From the NCBI GenBank assembly GCA_030680415.1, contig JAUXVE010000079.1, positions 1-64,000 of the forward strand: DNA of 64,000 bases, written 5' to 3'. Of this stretch, positions 38,441 through 46,833 are shown piece by piece. Both the position numbers and the translations under genes were made by a program. This stretch comes from Rubrivivax sp. Lineage in GTDB: Bacteria; Pseudomonadota; Gammaproteobacteria; Burkholderiales; Burkholderiaceae_C. Position 1 is the stretch's first letter. The number at the start of each line of letters is the position of its first letter. The notes under the pieces are model-generated. The model saw nothing but the letters and a program-made list of their open reading frames with translations, searched no databases and had not been told where the DNA came from.

Positions 38441-38533
38441 CCCTCTCCCGCCTGGGCGGGAGAGGGCTGGGGTGAGGGTGGGGGGGGGTACGCATGACCC
38501 TCACCCCAACCCTCTCCCACAAGTGGGAGAGGG
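38441..38533. repeat. Paired hairpins of CCCTCTCCC type (intergenic repeat, may terminate transcription)
   Basis: Two perfect stem-loops occur: CCCTCTCCCGCC/GGCGGGAGAGGG (38441–38466) and CCCTCTCCCAC/GTGGGAGAGGG (38510–38533). The flanks GAGGGCTGGGGTGAGGGT and ACCCTCACCCCAACCCTC are themselves largely complementary, so the whole forms one larger structure. A G9 run lies between them. This sequence type is a known dispersed intergenic repeat in proteobacteria. It separates the convergent sensor kinase and metW. Confidence 0.8.
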
Positions 38534-38540
38534 GGCGAAT

Positions 38541-39125
38541 TCAGCGCTGCTCGAAGCGGAACACCGCCACGCTGGCCACCAGGTTGGGCCAGCGCCGCAC
38601 CACGCGCCCGCTCTGCAAGCCGAAGCTGTCGGTGACCTCGAGGCCGCTCTTGCGCGCCAGCACCTCGAAGTCGGCGTAGGTGCCGAAGCGGATGTTGGGC
38701 GTGTCGTACCACTGGTAGGGCAGCACCTTGGTCACCGGCATGCGCCCGCCCAGCACACGCAGCCGGTTGGGCCAGTGCGCGAAGTTGGGGAAGCTGACGA
38801 TGCCGATGCGGCCCACGCGCGCCGTCTCCTTGAGCATGCGTTCGGTGTTGCGCAGGTGCTGCAGGGTGTCGAGCTGCATCACGACGTCGAAGCTGTTGTC
38901 GTCGAACAGCGCCAGGCCTTCTTCGAGGTTGAGCTGGATGACGTCGACACCGCGCTGTATGCAGGCGTGCACGTTGGCGTCGGCGATCTCGATGCCGTAG
39001 CCGCTGCAGGCCCTGTGCTTGCGCAGGTAGGCCAGCAGCTCGCCGTTGCCGCAGCCGAGGTCGAGCACGCGGCTGCCCACCGGCACCAGCTCGGCGATGA
39101 TCTCGAGGTCACGGCGTTCAGACAT
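38541..39125 (-). CDS. metW: MetW, methionine biosynthesis methyltransferase-like protein
   Basis: The 194-aa protein has a class I SAM-binding motif [15 protein letters not shown] near residue 20 and family sequences such as [13 protein letters not shown] and [18 protein letters not shown]. MetW is found with MetX and is needed for homoserine acetylation or succinylation in many proteobacteria. ATG 39125 overlaps the end of metX by eight bases, which implies translational coupling. The opposite strand ends at a repeat region directly downstream. Confidence 0.93.
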   Translation of the reverse strand: MSERRDLEIIAELVPVGSRVLDLGCGNGELLAYLRKHRACSGYGIEIADANVHACIQRGVDVIQLNLEEGLALFDDNSFDVVMQLDTLQHLRNTERMLKETARVGRIGIVSFPNFAHWPNRLRVLGGRMPVTKVLPYQWYDTPNIRFGTYADFEVLARKSGLEVTDSFGLQSGRVVRRWPNLVASVAVFRFEQR

Positions 39126-40341
39126 GCGGGCCACCAGGCTCGCCGCGCTCGCCACCCCCCGAGGGGGCTCGGCCCGGACCGGGAGACCCGGATCCGGGCC
39201 GGTGGCCCCCAGGCTCGCCGCGCTCGGCCGCGATGCGCTCGAAGTAAGCGCGCATGACGGCGTGGTAGCGCGGGTCGTCGAGCAGGAAGGCGTCGTGGCC
39301 GTGCGGCGCGTCGATCTCCGCATAGCTGACGGCGATGCGGTTGTCCACCAGCGCCTTGACGAGCTCGCGCGAGCGCGCGGGCGAGAAGCGCCAGTCGGTG
39401 CTGAAGCTCACGAGCAGGAAGCCGTTGCCGCGGGCCACGGCGAAGGCGCGCGCGAGGTCGCCGCCGTGTTCGCGCGCGGGGTCGAAGTAATCCAGCGCAC
39501 GCGTGATCAGCAGGTAGGTGTTGGCGTCGAAGTACTCGCTGAACTTGTCGCCTTGGTGGCGCAGGTAGCTTTCGATCTGGAATTCGATGTCCTGCGTGCT
39601 GTAGCCGAGTTCGGCGGCCCGGAGTTCGCGGCCGAACTTGGCGTCCATGGCGTCGTCGGAAAGATAGGTGATGTGGCCGAGCATGCGCGCCACGCGCAGG
39701 CCGCGTTTGGGCACCACGCCGTGGGCGTAGAAGTGGCCGCCGTGAAAGTCGGGGTCGGTGACGATGGCGCGCCGCGCCACCTCGTTGAAGGCGATGTTCT
39801 GCGCCGACAGGTTGGGTGCCGTGGCCACCGCCACGCAGTGGCGCACGCGCTGCGGGTGGCGCAGCGTCCAGGCCAGCGCCTGCATGCCGCCCAGGCTGCC
39901 GCCGACCACGGCGGCGAGTCGCTCGATGCCCAGGCGCCGCATCAGGCGGGCCTGCACATCGACCCAGTCCTCGACCGTCTGCACCGGGAAGTCGGCGCCG
40001 TAGATGCGCCCGCTGGCCGGATTGACGTGCATCGGTCCGGTGGAGCCGAAACAGGAGCCGGGGTTGTTGACGCCGATGACGAAGAAACGGTCGGTATCCA
40101 GCGGCTTGCCGGGCCCCACCAGGTTGTCCCACCAGCCGACGCTGCCGTCGGCGTGTACGCCGGCGACGTGGTGGCTGGCGTTGAGCGCGTGGCACACCAG
40201 AACGGCGTTGCTGCGCTCGGCGTTCAGGCTGCCGTAGGTCTCGAAGGTGAGCGCGTAATCGGCCAGCACGGCGCCGCTCTTCAGCGCCAGCGGCTCGCTG
40301 AAGTGCATCTGCTGTGGCGTGACCAGACCGACGGAGCCCAT
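39118..40341 (-). CDS. metX: Homoserine O-acyltransferase
   Basis: First dedicated step of methionine synthesis, acylating homoserine. The alpha/beta-hydrolase fold shows the nucleophile elbow [10 protein letters not shown], the oxyanion-region [12 protein letters not shown], and the catalytic Asp/His near the end ([12 protein letters not shown] and [10 protein letters not shown]). Compared with relatives it has a 34-residue C-terminal extension after YFERIAAE. This extension is encoded by a GC-rich insert between two 18-bp direct repeats. ATG 40341 is the start. The gene is coupled to metW. Confidence 0.93.
   Translation of the reverse strand: MGSVGLVTPQQMHFSEPLALKSGAVLADYALTFETYGSLNAERSNAVLVCHALNASHHVAGVHADGSVGWWDNLVGPGKPLDTDRFFVIGVNNPGSCFGSTGPMHVNPASGRIYGADFPVQTVEDWVDVQARLMRRLGIERLAAVVGGSLGGMQALAWTLRHPQRVRHCVAVATAPNLSAQNIAFNEVARRAIVTDPDFHGGHFYAHGVVPKRGLRVARMLGHITYLSDDAMDAKFGRELRAAELGYSTQDIEFQIESYLRHQGDKFSEYFDANTYLLITRALDYFDPAREHGGDLARAFAVARGNGFLLVSFSTDWRFSPARSRELVKALVDNRIAVSYAEIDAPHGHDAFLLDDPRYHAVMRAYFERIAAERGEPGGHRPGSGSPGPGRAPSGGGERGEPGGPHV
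39134..39226. repeat. GC-rich insert flanked by 18-bp direct repeats within the metX 3' end
   Basis: CCAGGCTCGCCGCGCTCG occurs at 39134–39151 and 39209–39226. Between them lies a partly palindromic GC-rich segment. It is translated as the low-complexity Gly/Pro/Arg tail of MetX. Confidence 0.7.
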
Positions 40342-40380
40342 TGAGTACCCGGCGCAGGCCCGTCGCGGCAACGCCGGCCG

Positions 40381-40998
40381 TTACGCCTTGGGCGGCGCCG
40401 TGTCGATGAAACTCGGCCGCGCGGCCAGCTTGTCGGCCAGCTTGTTCAGGTTGGGTTGGTCGGCGCGCCAGTCGATTTGCGGGAAGCGAAAGTCGAGGTA
40501 GCCCAAGGCACAGCCGACGGCCACGTCGGCCAGGGTGTAGTGGTTGCCGGCGCAGAAAGGCTTGTCGCCGAGTCCCTGCGCCATGGCCTTGACGGTGGCG
40601 TGCACGCGGCTCATCTGGCGGTCGATCCAGGCCGGCGAGCGCTGCGCTTCGGTGCGCCCGCCCCAGGTGGCCTCCAGGCGCGCCAGGATCGCGGCGTCCA
40701 GCAGGCCGTCGGCCAGCGCCTCCCAGGTGCGTACCTCGGTGCGTTCGCGGCCGGAAGGCGGGATCAGCTTGCCCACCGGTGACAGCGTGTCGAGGTACTC
40801 GACGATGACGCGTGAATCGAAGACCGCTTCGCCGCCCTCCATCACCAGGCACGGCACCTTGCCCAGCGGGTTGCTGGCCAGCATGGCGTCGCTGGCCCAG
40901 ACGTCTTCCAGCACGAACTGGAAGTCGAGCTTCTTCTCGGCCATCACCACGCGCACCTTGCGCACGTAGGGGCTGCTCAGCGATCCGATCAGTTTCAT
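40381..40998 (-). CDS. Glutathione S-transferase family protein
   Basis: The 205-aa protein has a thioredoxin-like N-terminal domain (LIGSLSSPYVRKVRVVMAEK, NPLGKVPCLVMEGGEAVFDS) and an alpha-helical C-terminal domain with YTLADVAVGCALGYLDFR. The SSPYVRKVR start of helix 1 supports a catalytic Ser. It may detoxify electrophiles or take part in other glutathione chemistry. ATG 40998 is the start. It precedes metX on the same strand, 39 bp away, but a functional link is not evident. Confidence 0.9.
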   Translation of the reverse strand: MKLIGSLSSPYVRKVRVVMAEKKLDFQFVLEDVWASDAMLASNPLGKVPCLVMEGGEAVFDSRVIVEYLDTLSPVGKLIPPSGRERTEVRTWEALADGLLDAAILARLEATWGGRTEAQRSPAWIDRQMSRVHATVKAMAQGLGDKPFCAGNHYTLADVAVGCALGYLDFRFPQIDWRADQPNLNKLADKLAARPSFIDTAPPKA

Positions 40999-41037
40999 CT
41001 TGTGCTTGACGCTTCTCATCCCTGTGGGCGGTCGATT

Positions 41038-41280
41038 CTAGCCAGCGCCACCCGGCGCCGTGGGTGGCGGCTGTCGCGTGGAATCCACGCCTGCCGGCCG
41101 CCCCGGCAGCGCCAGTTCGGCCGTCGCCGGTGCCATGCGCGACACCGCGGCACCGCCGCGCACCACCATCGCAGCCACCTCCAGCATGGCGGCCGAGCCC
41201 AGCGCGTACCAGGAGGCCATCACGCAGTCGTGGCCGAAGCCCAGGTTGACGCCCGCGGCCATCAACTCCGGCACGCGTGA
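41038..41280 (-). pseudogene. Remnant of a cytosine-deaminase-like amidohydrolase
   Basis: The translation PELMAAGVNLGFGHDCVMAS, then WYALGSAAMLEVAAMV, matches the active-site GHD region of cytosine-deaminase-type amidohydrolases, where the Asp binds the metal. Only about 75 residues are recognisable and nothing upstream or downstream completes the enzyme. The C-terminal part is Pro/Gly-rich and unlike the family. Confidence 0.6.
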
Positions 41281-41589
41281 TCATGCCGCGGCGGATCGGC
41301 AAAGGGGCGGTCATGGCTGGCAAGGCCTGCAGCAAGGTCGGGGCCAGGGCATGAGACGGCGCGCCGGCCGCGGTCCCAGGGCACTGCTTCACGCTGCCGG
41401 CGCCTGTCCCGAGCCAGGCGAGGAGCCCCGCTTGTCACGGCAGGGCAACAGGTGCACACTGCCTTTCACGGTGTCTCCACCGTCGTTGCGGCTCCCACGC
41501 CCTCTCCCTTCTTGCTCCCCTTCCCCCCCATTTCCGCGGCCTGCAGCCTTGCTGCGGCCCGTTTGCCCACCCTTGCAAAGGAGGTTCTG
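41281..41589 (+). promoter_or_regulatory. Leader region of hpf with strong Shine-Dalgarno
   Basis: About 309 bp without a convincing gene. It ends in AAAGGAGGTTCTG directly before the ATG at 41590, an almost perfect anti-Shine-Dalgarno match. A C/T-rich stretch (about 41496–41545) precedes it. I could not place a promoter with confidence. Confidence 0.5.
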
Positions 41590-41931
41590 ATGAACTTGAC
41601 GATCAGCGGACATCATCTTGAAGTCACGCCCGCACTCCGGGAGTACGTACTCACAAAGCTGGATCGCGTGACACGGCACTTCGATCAGGTGGTCGATGTG
41701 AACGTATTGCTGACGGTCGAGAAGCTGAAGGAAAAGGAACGAAGGCAGAAGGCCGAAGTCACGCTGCACGTGAAAGGGCGCGACATCTTCGTCGAGCAGG
41801 CGCATGAAGACCTCTACGCCGCCATCGACCAGCTGATGGACAAGCTCGACCGCCAGGTGGTGCGCCACAAGGATCGTCTGCAGGACCATCACCACGAGTC
41901 GCCCAAGCGCACCTCCACCGACGCGGTCTGA
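41590..41931 (+). CDS. hpf: Ribosome hibernation promoting factor
   Basis: The 113-aa protein begins [20 protein letters not shown] and has the basic/acidic pattern of the short HPF/YfiA fold ([26 protein letters not shown], then [14 protein letters not shown]). It binds the ribosomal A/P site to silence ribosomes in stationary phase. It lies upstream of ptsN–hprK, the classical rpoN-linked order in betaproteobacteria, although rpoN itself is not here. A strong terminator follows. Confidence 0.95.
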   Translation: MNLTISGHHLEVTPALREYVLTKLDRVTRHFDQVVDVNVLLTVEKLKEKERRQKAEVTLHVKGRDIFVEQAHEDLYAAIDQLMDKLDRQVVRHKDRLQDHHHESPKRTSTDAV

Positions 41932-41962
41932 GGCCGCGCTGGGCACCCGAGTGGTATTTGAC

Positions 41963-41984
41963 AACGGCCCCGCGGGGCCGTTTT
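41963..41984 (+). terminator. Rho-independent terminator after hpf
   Basis: AACGGCCCCGCGGGGCCGTT is a perfect palindrome followed by TTTT/CC. It lies 32 bp behind the hpf stop. Confidence 0.9.
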
Positions 41985-42191
41985 CCATAGCCCGGCCGAC
42001 GGGCCCGGCGCACCCACGATTCCGTTTATCGGCAATAGTTGTTGCTGCAGTGCCGCATGAACCGTCATACCCACCCGATTCCGGGTCCCCCCGCGGTGCG
42101 CTGGCCCCGCAGCGGTTGCTATGATCATCGGCTTTCGTAACATCTTTGTTGGCCGTCTGGCGCCTGCGCCGCGGCGAAGAGGAATGGTCTG

Positions 42192-42662
42192 ATGAACCGT
42201 CTCGCCGCGATCCTGCCCGCCAGCAACGTGCTGGTGAATGTGGATGCGACCAGCAAGAAGCGCGTCTTCGAGCAGGCGGGCTTGCTGTTCGAGAACCAGC
42301 ACGCCATCGCCCGCGGCATCGTCACCGACAACCTGTTCGCCCGCGAACGGCTCGGTTCCACCGGGCTGGGCCACGCGGTGGCGATTCCGCACGGCCGTAT
42401 CAAGGGCCTGAAGAACCCGCTGGCGGCGGTGTTGCGCGTGCAGCAGCCGATCCCCTTCGACGCCCCCGACGACGCGCCGGTGTCGCTGCTGATCTTCCTG
42501 CTGGTGCCCGAGGCGGCCACCCAGCGCCACCTGGAGATCCTGTCCGAGATCGCCGAGATGCTGTCCGACCGTGCATTGCGCGAGCGTCTGATGAGCGAGC
42601 CCGAAGCGGCTGGCGTGCACAAGCTGATCTCCGACTGGGAACCATTGAAGTCGGTGGCGTGA
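42192..42662 (+). CDS. ptsN: PTS IIA-like nitrogen-regulatory protein
   Basis: The 156-aa EIIA-Ntr protein carries the phosphoryl-accepting histidine in [10 protein letters not shown] and the helical context [14 protein letters not shown]. It receives phosphate from the NPr/EI-Ntr branch and regulates potassium uptake, nitrogen and stress responses. It sits between hpf and hprK, as in most Burkholderiales. A GC-rich repeat-like spacer separates it from hprK. Confidence 0.95.
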   Translation: MNRLAAILPASNVLVNVDATSKKRVFEQAGLLFENQHAIARGIVTDNLFARERLGSTGLGHAVAIPHGRIKGLKNPLAAVLRVQQPIPFDAPDDAPVSLLIFLLVPEAATQRHLEILSEIAEMLSDRALRERLMSEPEAAGVHKLISDWEPLKSVA

Positions 42663-42777
42663 CCCCCCCCCGAAGCGCCTGCGGCGCTCCCCCCCCGGGG
42701 GGCGCTGCCAGCGGTCCGGCAAAGCCGGTCCCGCGGCGGCCGCTTGGCGGCGATGGCACTGCGCCGGCGATTCGGAA
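42663..42777. repeat. GC-rich spacer with C-tract and palindromes
   Basis: Runs of nine and eight cytosines flank GAAGCGCCTGCGGCGCT, followed by GGGGGGCGC and CCGGCAAAGCCGG hairpins. The type recurs elsewhere in the window (for example at the metX 3' end) and resembles dispersed intergenic repeats of Burkholderiales. Confidence 0.6.
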
Positions 42778-43734
42778 GTGAAACCGACGTCCATCAGCGC
42801 CGAAGCGCTGTTCGAGGCGCACCGCGAGACGATGCGCTGGGCCTGGATCGCCGGCCACGCCCACCCTGAGCGCCGTTTCGACGACGCCGCCGTGCGCGAC
42901 GCGCGCTCCGCGGCCGATCTGGTGGGTTACCTGAACTACATCCACCCCTACCGGGTGCAGATCCTCGGCAGCCGCGAGGTCGCCTACCTCGCGGCGTCGG
43001 CGCCCGAGGACCAGGAGCGCCGCATCTCGCGCATCGTGACGCTGGAGCCGCCGGTGCTCATCGTCGCCGACGCGCAGCTACCGCCCGAACGTCTGGTGGC
43101 GATGTGCGACCGCGCCGAGATCCCGCTCTTCGTCACCGGCGAATCGGCCGGCCACGTCGTCGACGTCGTGCGCGGCTACCTGGCCCAGCACTTCGCCGAG
43201 CGCAGCACGCGGCATGGCGTGTTCATGGACATCCTGGGCCTGGGCGTGTTGCTGACCGGCGAATCCGGCCTGGGCAAGAGCGAGCTCGGGCTGGAACTCA
43301 TCTCGCGCGGCCATGGCCTGGTGGCCGACGACGCGGTGGACATCTACCGCATCAGCCAGACCGCGCTCGAAGGACGCTGCCCCGAACTGCTGCAGAACCT
43401 GCTCGAAGTGCGCGGCATCGGCCTGCTCGACATCAAGGCCATCTTCGGCGAGACCGCGGTGCGGCGCAAGATGCGCCTGAAGCTCATCGTGCACCTGGTG
43501 CGCAAGGAAACCATGGAGCGCGAGTTCGAGCGCCTGCCCTACGAGCCGCTGTACGAGGACATCCTCGGCCTGCCGGTGCGCAAGGTGGTGATCGCCGTGG
43601 ACGCCGGCCGCAACCTGGCGGTGCTGGTCGAAGCCGCGGTGCGCAACACCGTGCTGCAGCTGCGCGGCATCGACACCTACCAGGATTTCATCCAGCGCCA
43701 CCAGAAGGCGATGGAGCGCGACGACGGCGGGTGA
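42778..43734 (+). CDS. hprK: HPr kinase/phosphorylase
   Basis: The 318-aa protein has the Walker A motif [15 protein letters not shown], the HprK signature [16 protein letters not shown], and the central H/D residues ([10 protein letters not shown]). It phosphorylates and dephosphorylates HPr on serine. In this group it controls a regulatory PTS rather than sugar uptake. The GTG start at 42778 follows a GC-rich repeat spacer. Downstream is a run of 13 Cs before the convergent fur gene. Confidence 0.95.
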   Translation: MKPTSISAEALFEAHRETMRWAWIAGHAHPERRFDDAAVRDARSAADLVGYLNYIHPYRVQILGSREVAYLAASAPEDQERRISRIVTLEPPVLIVADAQLPPERLVAMCDRAEIPLFVTGESAGHVVDVVRGYLAQHFAERSTRHGVFMDILGLGVLLTGESGLGKSELGLELISRGHGLVADDAVDIYRISQTALEGRCPELLQNLLEVRGIGLLDIKAIFGETAVRRKMRLKLIVHLVRKETMEREFERLPYEPLYEDILGLPVRKVVIAVDAGRNLAVLVEAAVRNTVLQLRGIDTYQDFIQRHQKAMERDDGG

Positions 43735-43766
43735 GAGCCCGCCAGGCCGGCGCCGTGCGCTCTTCG

Positions 43767-43779
43767 CCCCCCCCCCCCC
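43767..43779. repeat. Homopolymeric run of 13 C between hprK and fur
   Basis: Thirteen consecutive cytosines followed by GCGGGG lie in the gap between the convergent hprK and fur stops. The tract is not coding, so length changes would have little direct effect; it may be part of a hairpin that ends both transcripts. Confidence 0.6.
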
Positions 43780-43790
43780 GCGGGGCCGGG

Positions 43791-44222
43791 CTACTTCACG
43801 TTGCGGTGCTCGCACTGCGCCTTGGTGCAGCGCGCGTACAGAGCCAGCGAGTGCTCCTGCAGCTCGAAGCCGCGGGTCATGGCGATGGTGCGCTGGCGCT
43901 GTTCGATCTCGGCGTCGAAGAACTCCTCGACGCGGCCGCAGTCCAGGCACACCAGGTGGTCGTGGTGCTGGCCCTCGTTGAGCTCGAACACTGCCTTGCC
44001 CGACTCGAAGTTGCTGCGCCGCAGCAGCCCGGCGTGCTCGAACTGCATCAGCACGCGGTAGACGGTGGCCAGGCCGATGTCGGCGCCCTCGGCGAGCAAG
44101 ACCTTGAACACGTCCTCGGCGGTGAGGTGCCGGCGCTCGGTGCGCTGGAACACTTCCAGGATCTTGATGCGCGGCAGCGTGGCCTTCAGGCCGCTGCTCT
44201 TCAACTCGTCGGCATGCGTCAT
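43791..44222 (-). CDS. fur: Ferric uptake regulator
   Basis: The 143-aa repressor has the winged HTH (ADIGLATVYRVLMQFEHAG), the regulatory metal site HHDHLVCLDCG, and the C-terminal CTKAQC pair, all typical of Fur. With Fe2+ it represses iron acquisition genes. ATG 44222. It is divergent from bamE, a conserved arrangement in betaproteobacteria. A -10-like TAAAAT occurs between them. Confidence 0.97.
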   Translation of the reverse strand: MTHADELKSSGLKATLPRIKILEVFQRTERRHLTAEDVFKVLLAEGADIGLATVYRVLMQFEHAGLLRRSNFESGKAVFELNEGQHHDHLVCLDCGRVEEFFDAEIEQRQRTIAMTRGFELQEHSLALYARCTKAQCEHRNVK

Positions 44223-44247
44223 TCAGCGTCCCCGGGGTTTGCGCCGC

Positions 44248-44253
44248 TAAAAT
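44248..44253 (+). promoter_or_regulatory. Possible -10 element for bamE
   Basis: TAAAAT stands out in a GC-rich context between fur and bamE, 77 bp ahead of the bamE ATG. No clear -35 partner was found. Confidence 0.35.
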
Positions 44254-44329
44254 GGGTCGATCATAGCCAGCCGGGCAGTGCTCGGTTGTGCCCATCGGCG
44301 ACGCCGCCGCCGCCCCTCACCCCGCAGCC

Positions 44330-44851
44330 ATGCAACGACGACTGATCCTTCTCGGTACCCTGGCCGCCGGCACCCTGCTGGCCGGCTGCGAGTCGCTGCA
44401 GCGCACCGACAGCTTCATGGGGCTGATCACGCCCTACCGCATCGACATCGTGCAGGGCAACGCCGTCACGCGCGAGCAGGCGGCGTTGCTCAGGCCGGGC
44501 CTGACGCGGCTGCAGGTGCGCGACATCCTGGGCACGCCGCTCATCGCCGACCCCTTCCACGCCGAGCGCTGGGACTACATTTTCACGATGCGCCGGCCCA
44601 ACACCGCCGCGCAGCGCCGCAGCGTGGTGGTGCTGTTCGAAGGCGACGTGGTGAAGTCGGTGGAGGCTGCCGAGTTGCCCTCAGAGCACGAGTTCGTGGC
44701 TTCGATCAGCCGCCACAAGGACCTGAAGGTCCCCAAGCTGGAACTGAGCGAGGACGAGCGCAAGGCGCTGCCGCCGCCGGTGCGGCGCGAGGCTCCGCCG
44801 GCCGAACCCATGGGCCCGGTGCGCGAGTACCCGCCGCTGGAAAAGTCCTGA
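44330..44851 (+). CDS. bamE: Outer-membrane assembly lipoprotein BamE
   Basis: The 173-aa lipoprotein has a signal peptide with lipobox LAGC, then the BamE/SmpA core [20 protein letters not shown] and [16 protein letters not shown]. It is a non-essential subunit of the BAM complex that inserts beta-barrel proteins. The C-terminal 60 residues are Pro/Glu-rich and longer than in E. coli BamE. ATG 44330 places the signal peptide correctly. The gap to dapB is only seven bases, so they are cotranscribed. Confidence 0.94.
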   Translation: MQRRLILLGTLAAGTLLAGCESLQRTDSFMGLITPYRIDIVQGNAVTREQAALLRPGLTRLQVRDILGTPLIADPFHAERWDYIFTMRRPNTAAQRRSVVVLFEGDVVKSVEAAELPSEHEFVASISRHKDLKVPKLELSEDERKALPPPVRREAPPAEPMGPVREYPPLEKS

Positions 44852-44858
44852 GGGCTGC

Positions 44859-45662
44859 ATGTCGAGAGTCGCCGTCGCCGGAGCCTCGGGCCGCATGGGG
44901 CGCATGCTGGTCGAAGCCGTGCTGGGCAGCGCTGACTGCACACTGGCCGGCGCACTGGACATCGCCGGCAGCCCGGCGCTGGGTCAGGATGCCGGCACTC
45001 TTCTCGGCCGCAACACCGGCGTGGCGGTCACCGCCGACCTGCACGCGGCACTGGCCGGCGCCGACGTGCTGATCGACTTCACGCGCCCCGAAGGCACGCT
45101 GGCGCACCTGGCGGTGTGCCGCGAACTCGGCGTCAGGGCCGTCATCGGCACCACCGGCTTCACGCCGCAGCAACGGGCCGAGATCGCGGCGCACGCCGAA
45201 CACATCGCCATCGTGCTGGCGCCCAACATGAGCGTGGGCGTCAACGTCATGCTGCGGCTGCTGGACATGGCCGCACGCGCGCTCGGCGAGGGCTACGACA
45301 TCGAGGTCATCGAGGCCCACCACCGGCACAAGGTCGACGCGCCCAGCGGCACCGCACTGGCCATGGGCGAGGTGCTGGCGGCGGCGCGCGGCGTCGACCT
45401 GGCGACACACGGCGTGCTCACGCGCCACGGCCACACCGGCGAGCGGCCGGCAGGCGCCATCGGCTTTGCCACCGTGCGCGGCGGCGACATCGTCGGCGAC
45501 CACACCGTGCTCTTCGCCGGCACCGGCGAGCGTCTCGAGATCACCCATCGCAGCAGCAGCCGTGCCAACTACGCGGCAGGCAGCCTGCGTGCGGCGCGCT
45601 TCGTTGCCGGGCAAGCGCGAGGCTTGTTCGGCATGGACCAGGTGCTGGGCCTGGCGGCATGA
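44859..45662 (+). CDS. dapB: 4-hydroxy-tetrahydrodipicolinate reductase
   Basis: Reduces 4-hydroxytetrahydrodipicolinate in the lysine/diaminopimelate pathway. The 267-aa protein has the NAD(P)-binding [14 protein letters not shown], the family motif [16 protein letters not shown] with catalytic His/Lys, and GTTGFTPQQ. The length is normal. The start ATG 44859 follows bamE closely, and exbB begins 35 bp after its stop. Confidence 0.97.
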   Translation: MSRVAVAGASGRMGRMLVEAVLGSADCTLAGALDIAGSPALGQDAGTLLGRNTGVAVTADLHAALAGADVLIDFTRPEGTLAHLAVCRELGVRAVIGTTGFTPQQRAEIAAHAEHIAIVLAPNMSVGVNVMLRLLDMAARALGEGYDIEVIEAHHRHKVDAPSGTALAMGEVLAAARGVDLATHGVLTRHGHTGERPAGAIGFATVRGGDIVGDHTVLFAGTGERLEITHRSSSRANYAAGSLRAARFVAGQARGLFGMDQVLGLAA

Positions 45663-45697
45663 CGCCGCGGCCGCCGGACTCGGCGCATCGCTGACCC

Positions 45698-46357
45698 ATG
45701 CAAGGGTTGAATCACTTCTGGGAGTCAAGCGACGGCGTCGGCCGCGCGGTGGCGCTGCTGCTGCTGGCGATGTCGGTGTCGGCCTGGGTGTTGATCCTCT
45801 GGAAGGGCTGGGTGCTGCGCCGTGCCGCCGGCGACATCGCCCGCGCCGTGCCGGCTTTCTGGGACGCCGCCTCGCTGGACGACGGCCGCTCGCGGCTGGC
45901 CGCGCTGGACCGCGAGCGCGTGCTGCTGCCGCTGCTGGACGCCGCGGCCATGCAGCCCGCGGCGGGCACGCTGGAGACCTCGGGGCAACTCGAATCGCAG
46001 CTCACGCGACGGCTGCGCGACGCGCTGCATCGTGGCCTGGCGCACCTGCAGTTCGGTCAGGTGCTGCTGGCTTCGGTGGGCAGCACGGCACCCTTCGTGG
46101 GCCTGTTCGGCACCGTCTGGGCGATCTACCACGCGCTGGTGGGCGTGGCGGCGGCCGGCAGCATCAGCATCGACAAGGTCTCGGGGCCGATCGGCGAGGC
46201 GCTGGTCATGACCGCCGCCGGCATTGCCGTGGCGGTGCCGGCGGTACTGGCCTACAACGTGTTCGGCAAGCGGGTCTCGGGCTGCGAGGCCGAACTGGAA
46301 GGCTTTGCCCACGACCTGCGCGAGATGGTCCTGGACACCAGGCGAGACCGGGCCTGA
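45698..46357 (+). CDS. exbB: MotA/TolQ/ExbB proton-channel family protein
   Basis: The 219-aa inner-membrane protein has a TM segment near residue 17–34, and the paired helices (about 128–150 and 165–195) with GQVLLASVGSTAPFVGLFGT and GEALVMTAAGIAVAVPAVLAYN. These are the conserved proton-channel helices. With the ExbD-like product next door it energises TonB-type transport or a Tol-like process. Choosing between ExbB and TolQ from sequence alone is uncertain. It ends one base before the exbD ATG. Confidence 0.9.
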   Translation: MQGLNHFWESSDGVGRAVALLLLAMSVSAWVLILWKGWVLRRAAGDIARAVPAFWDAASLDDGRSRLAALDRERVLLPLLDAAAMQPAAGTLETSGQLESQLTRRLRDALHRGLAHLQFGQVLLASVGSTAPFVGLFGTVWAIYHALVGVAAAGSISIDKVSGPIGEALVMTAAGIAVAVPAVLAYNVFGKRVSGCEAELEGFAHDLREMVLDTRRDRA

Positions 46358-46358
46358 C

Positions 46359-46781
46359 ATGAGCTTCGGCCGCCTCGGGCGCGACCGCGGTTCGCAGCCG
46401 ATGAGCGACATCAACATGACGCCGCTGATCGATGTCATGCTGGTGCTGCTGGTGATCTTCATCATCACCGCGCCGTTGATGACGAGCAGCCTGAAGCTCG
46501 ACCTGCCGCCGGCCGAAGGCGCCGCGCCCAGCGACGCGCCGGCTTTCCTGGCGCTGGCCATCGACAGCCAGGGCGGCCTGTTCCTGGGCGAGCAGCCGGC
46601 CGGGCGCGAGCAGATCGTCGAGCGTGTGCGTGCCGCCGCCCGGCGCGACCCCGCGACCGAGGTGCAGTTGCGTGCCGACCGCAGCGTGCCCTACGGCCGC
46701 GTCGCCGAGGTCCTCGGCTGGGTGCAGGAGGCCGGGCTCACGCGCATCGGCTTCATCACCGAGGCGCCACCCGGCCCATGA
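46359..46781 (+). CDS. exbD: ExbD/TolR family protein
   Basis: The 140-aa protein has a short cytoplasmic N-terminus with [20 protein letters not shown], in which the Asp of PLIDVML is the proton-path residue, one TM helix, and a periplasmic domain ending in [18 protein letters not shown]. It works with ExbB. ATG 46359 directly follows the exbB stop TGA with one base between. leuS begins 52 bp after it. Confidence 0.92.
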   Translation: MSFGRLGRDRGSQPMSDINMTPLIDVMLVLLVIFIITAPLMTSSLKLDLPPAEGAAPSDAPAFLALAIDSQGGLFLGEQPAGREQIVERVRAAARRDPATEVQLRADRSVPYGRVAEVLGWVQEAGLTRIGFITEAPPGP

Positions 46782-46833
46782 CCGGGGTGGCGGCGGGACG
46801 CTACCGCAGGGGCGGCTTCGTAGAATCCCCCCG

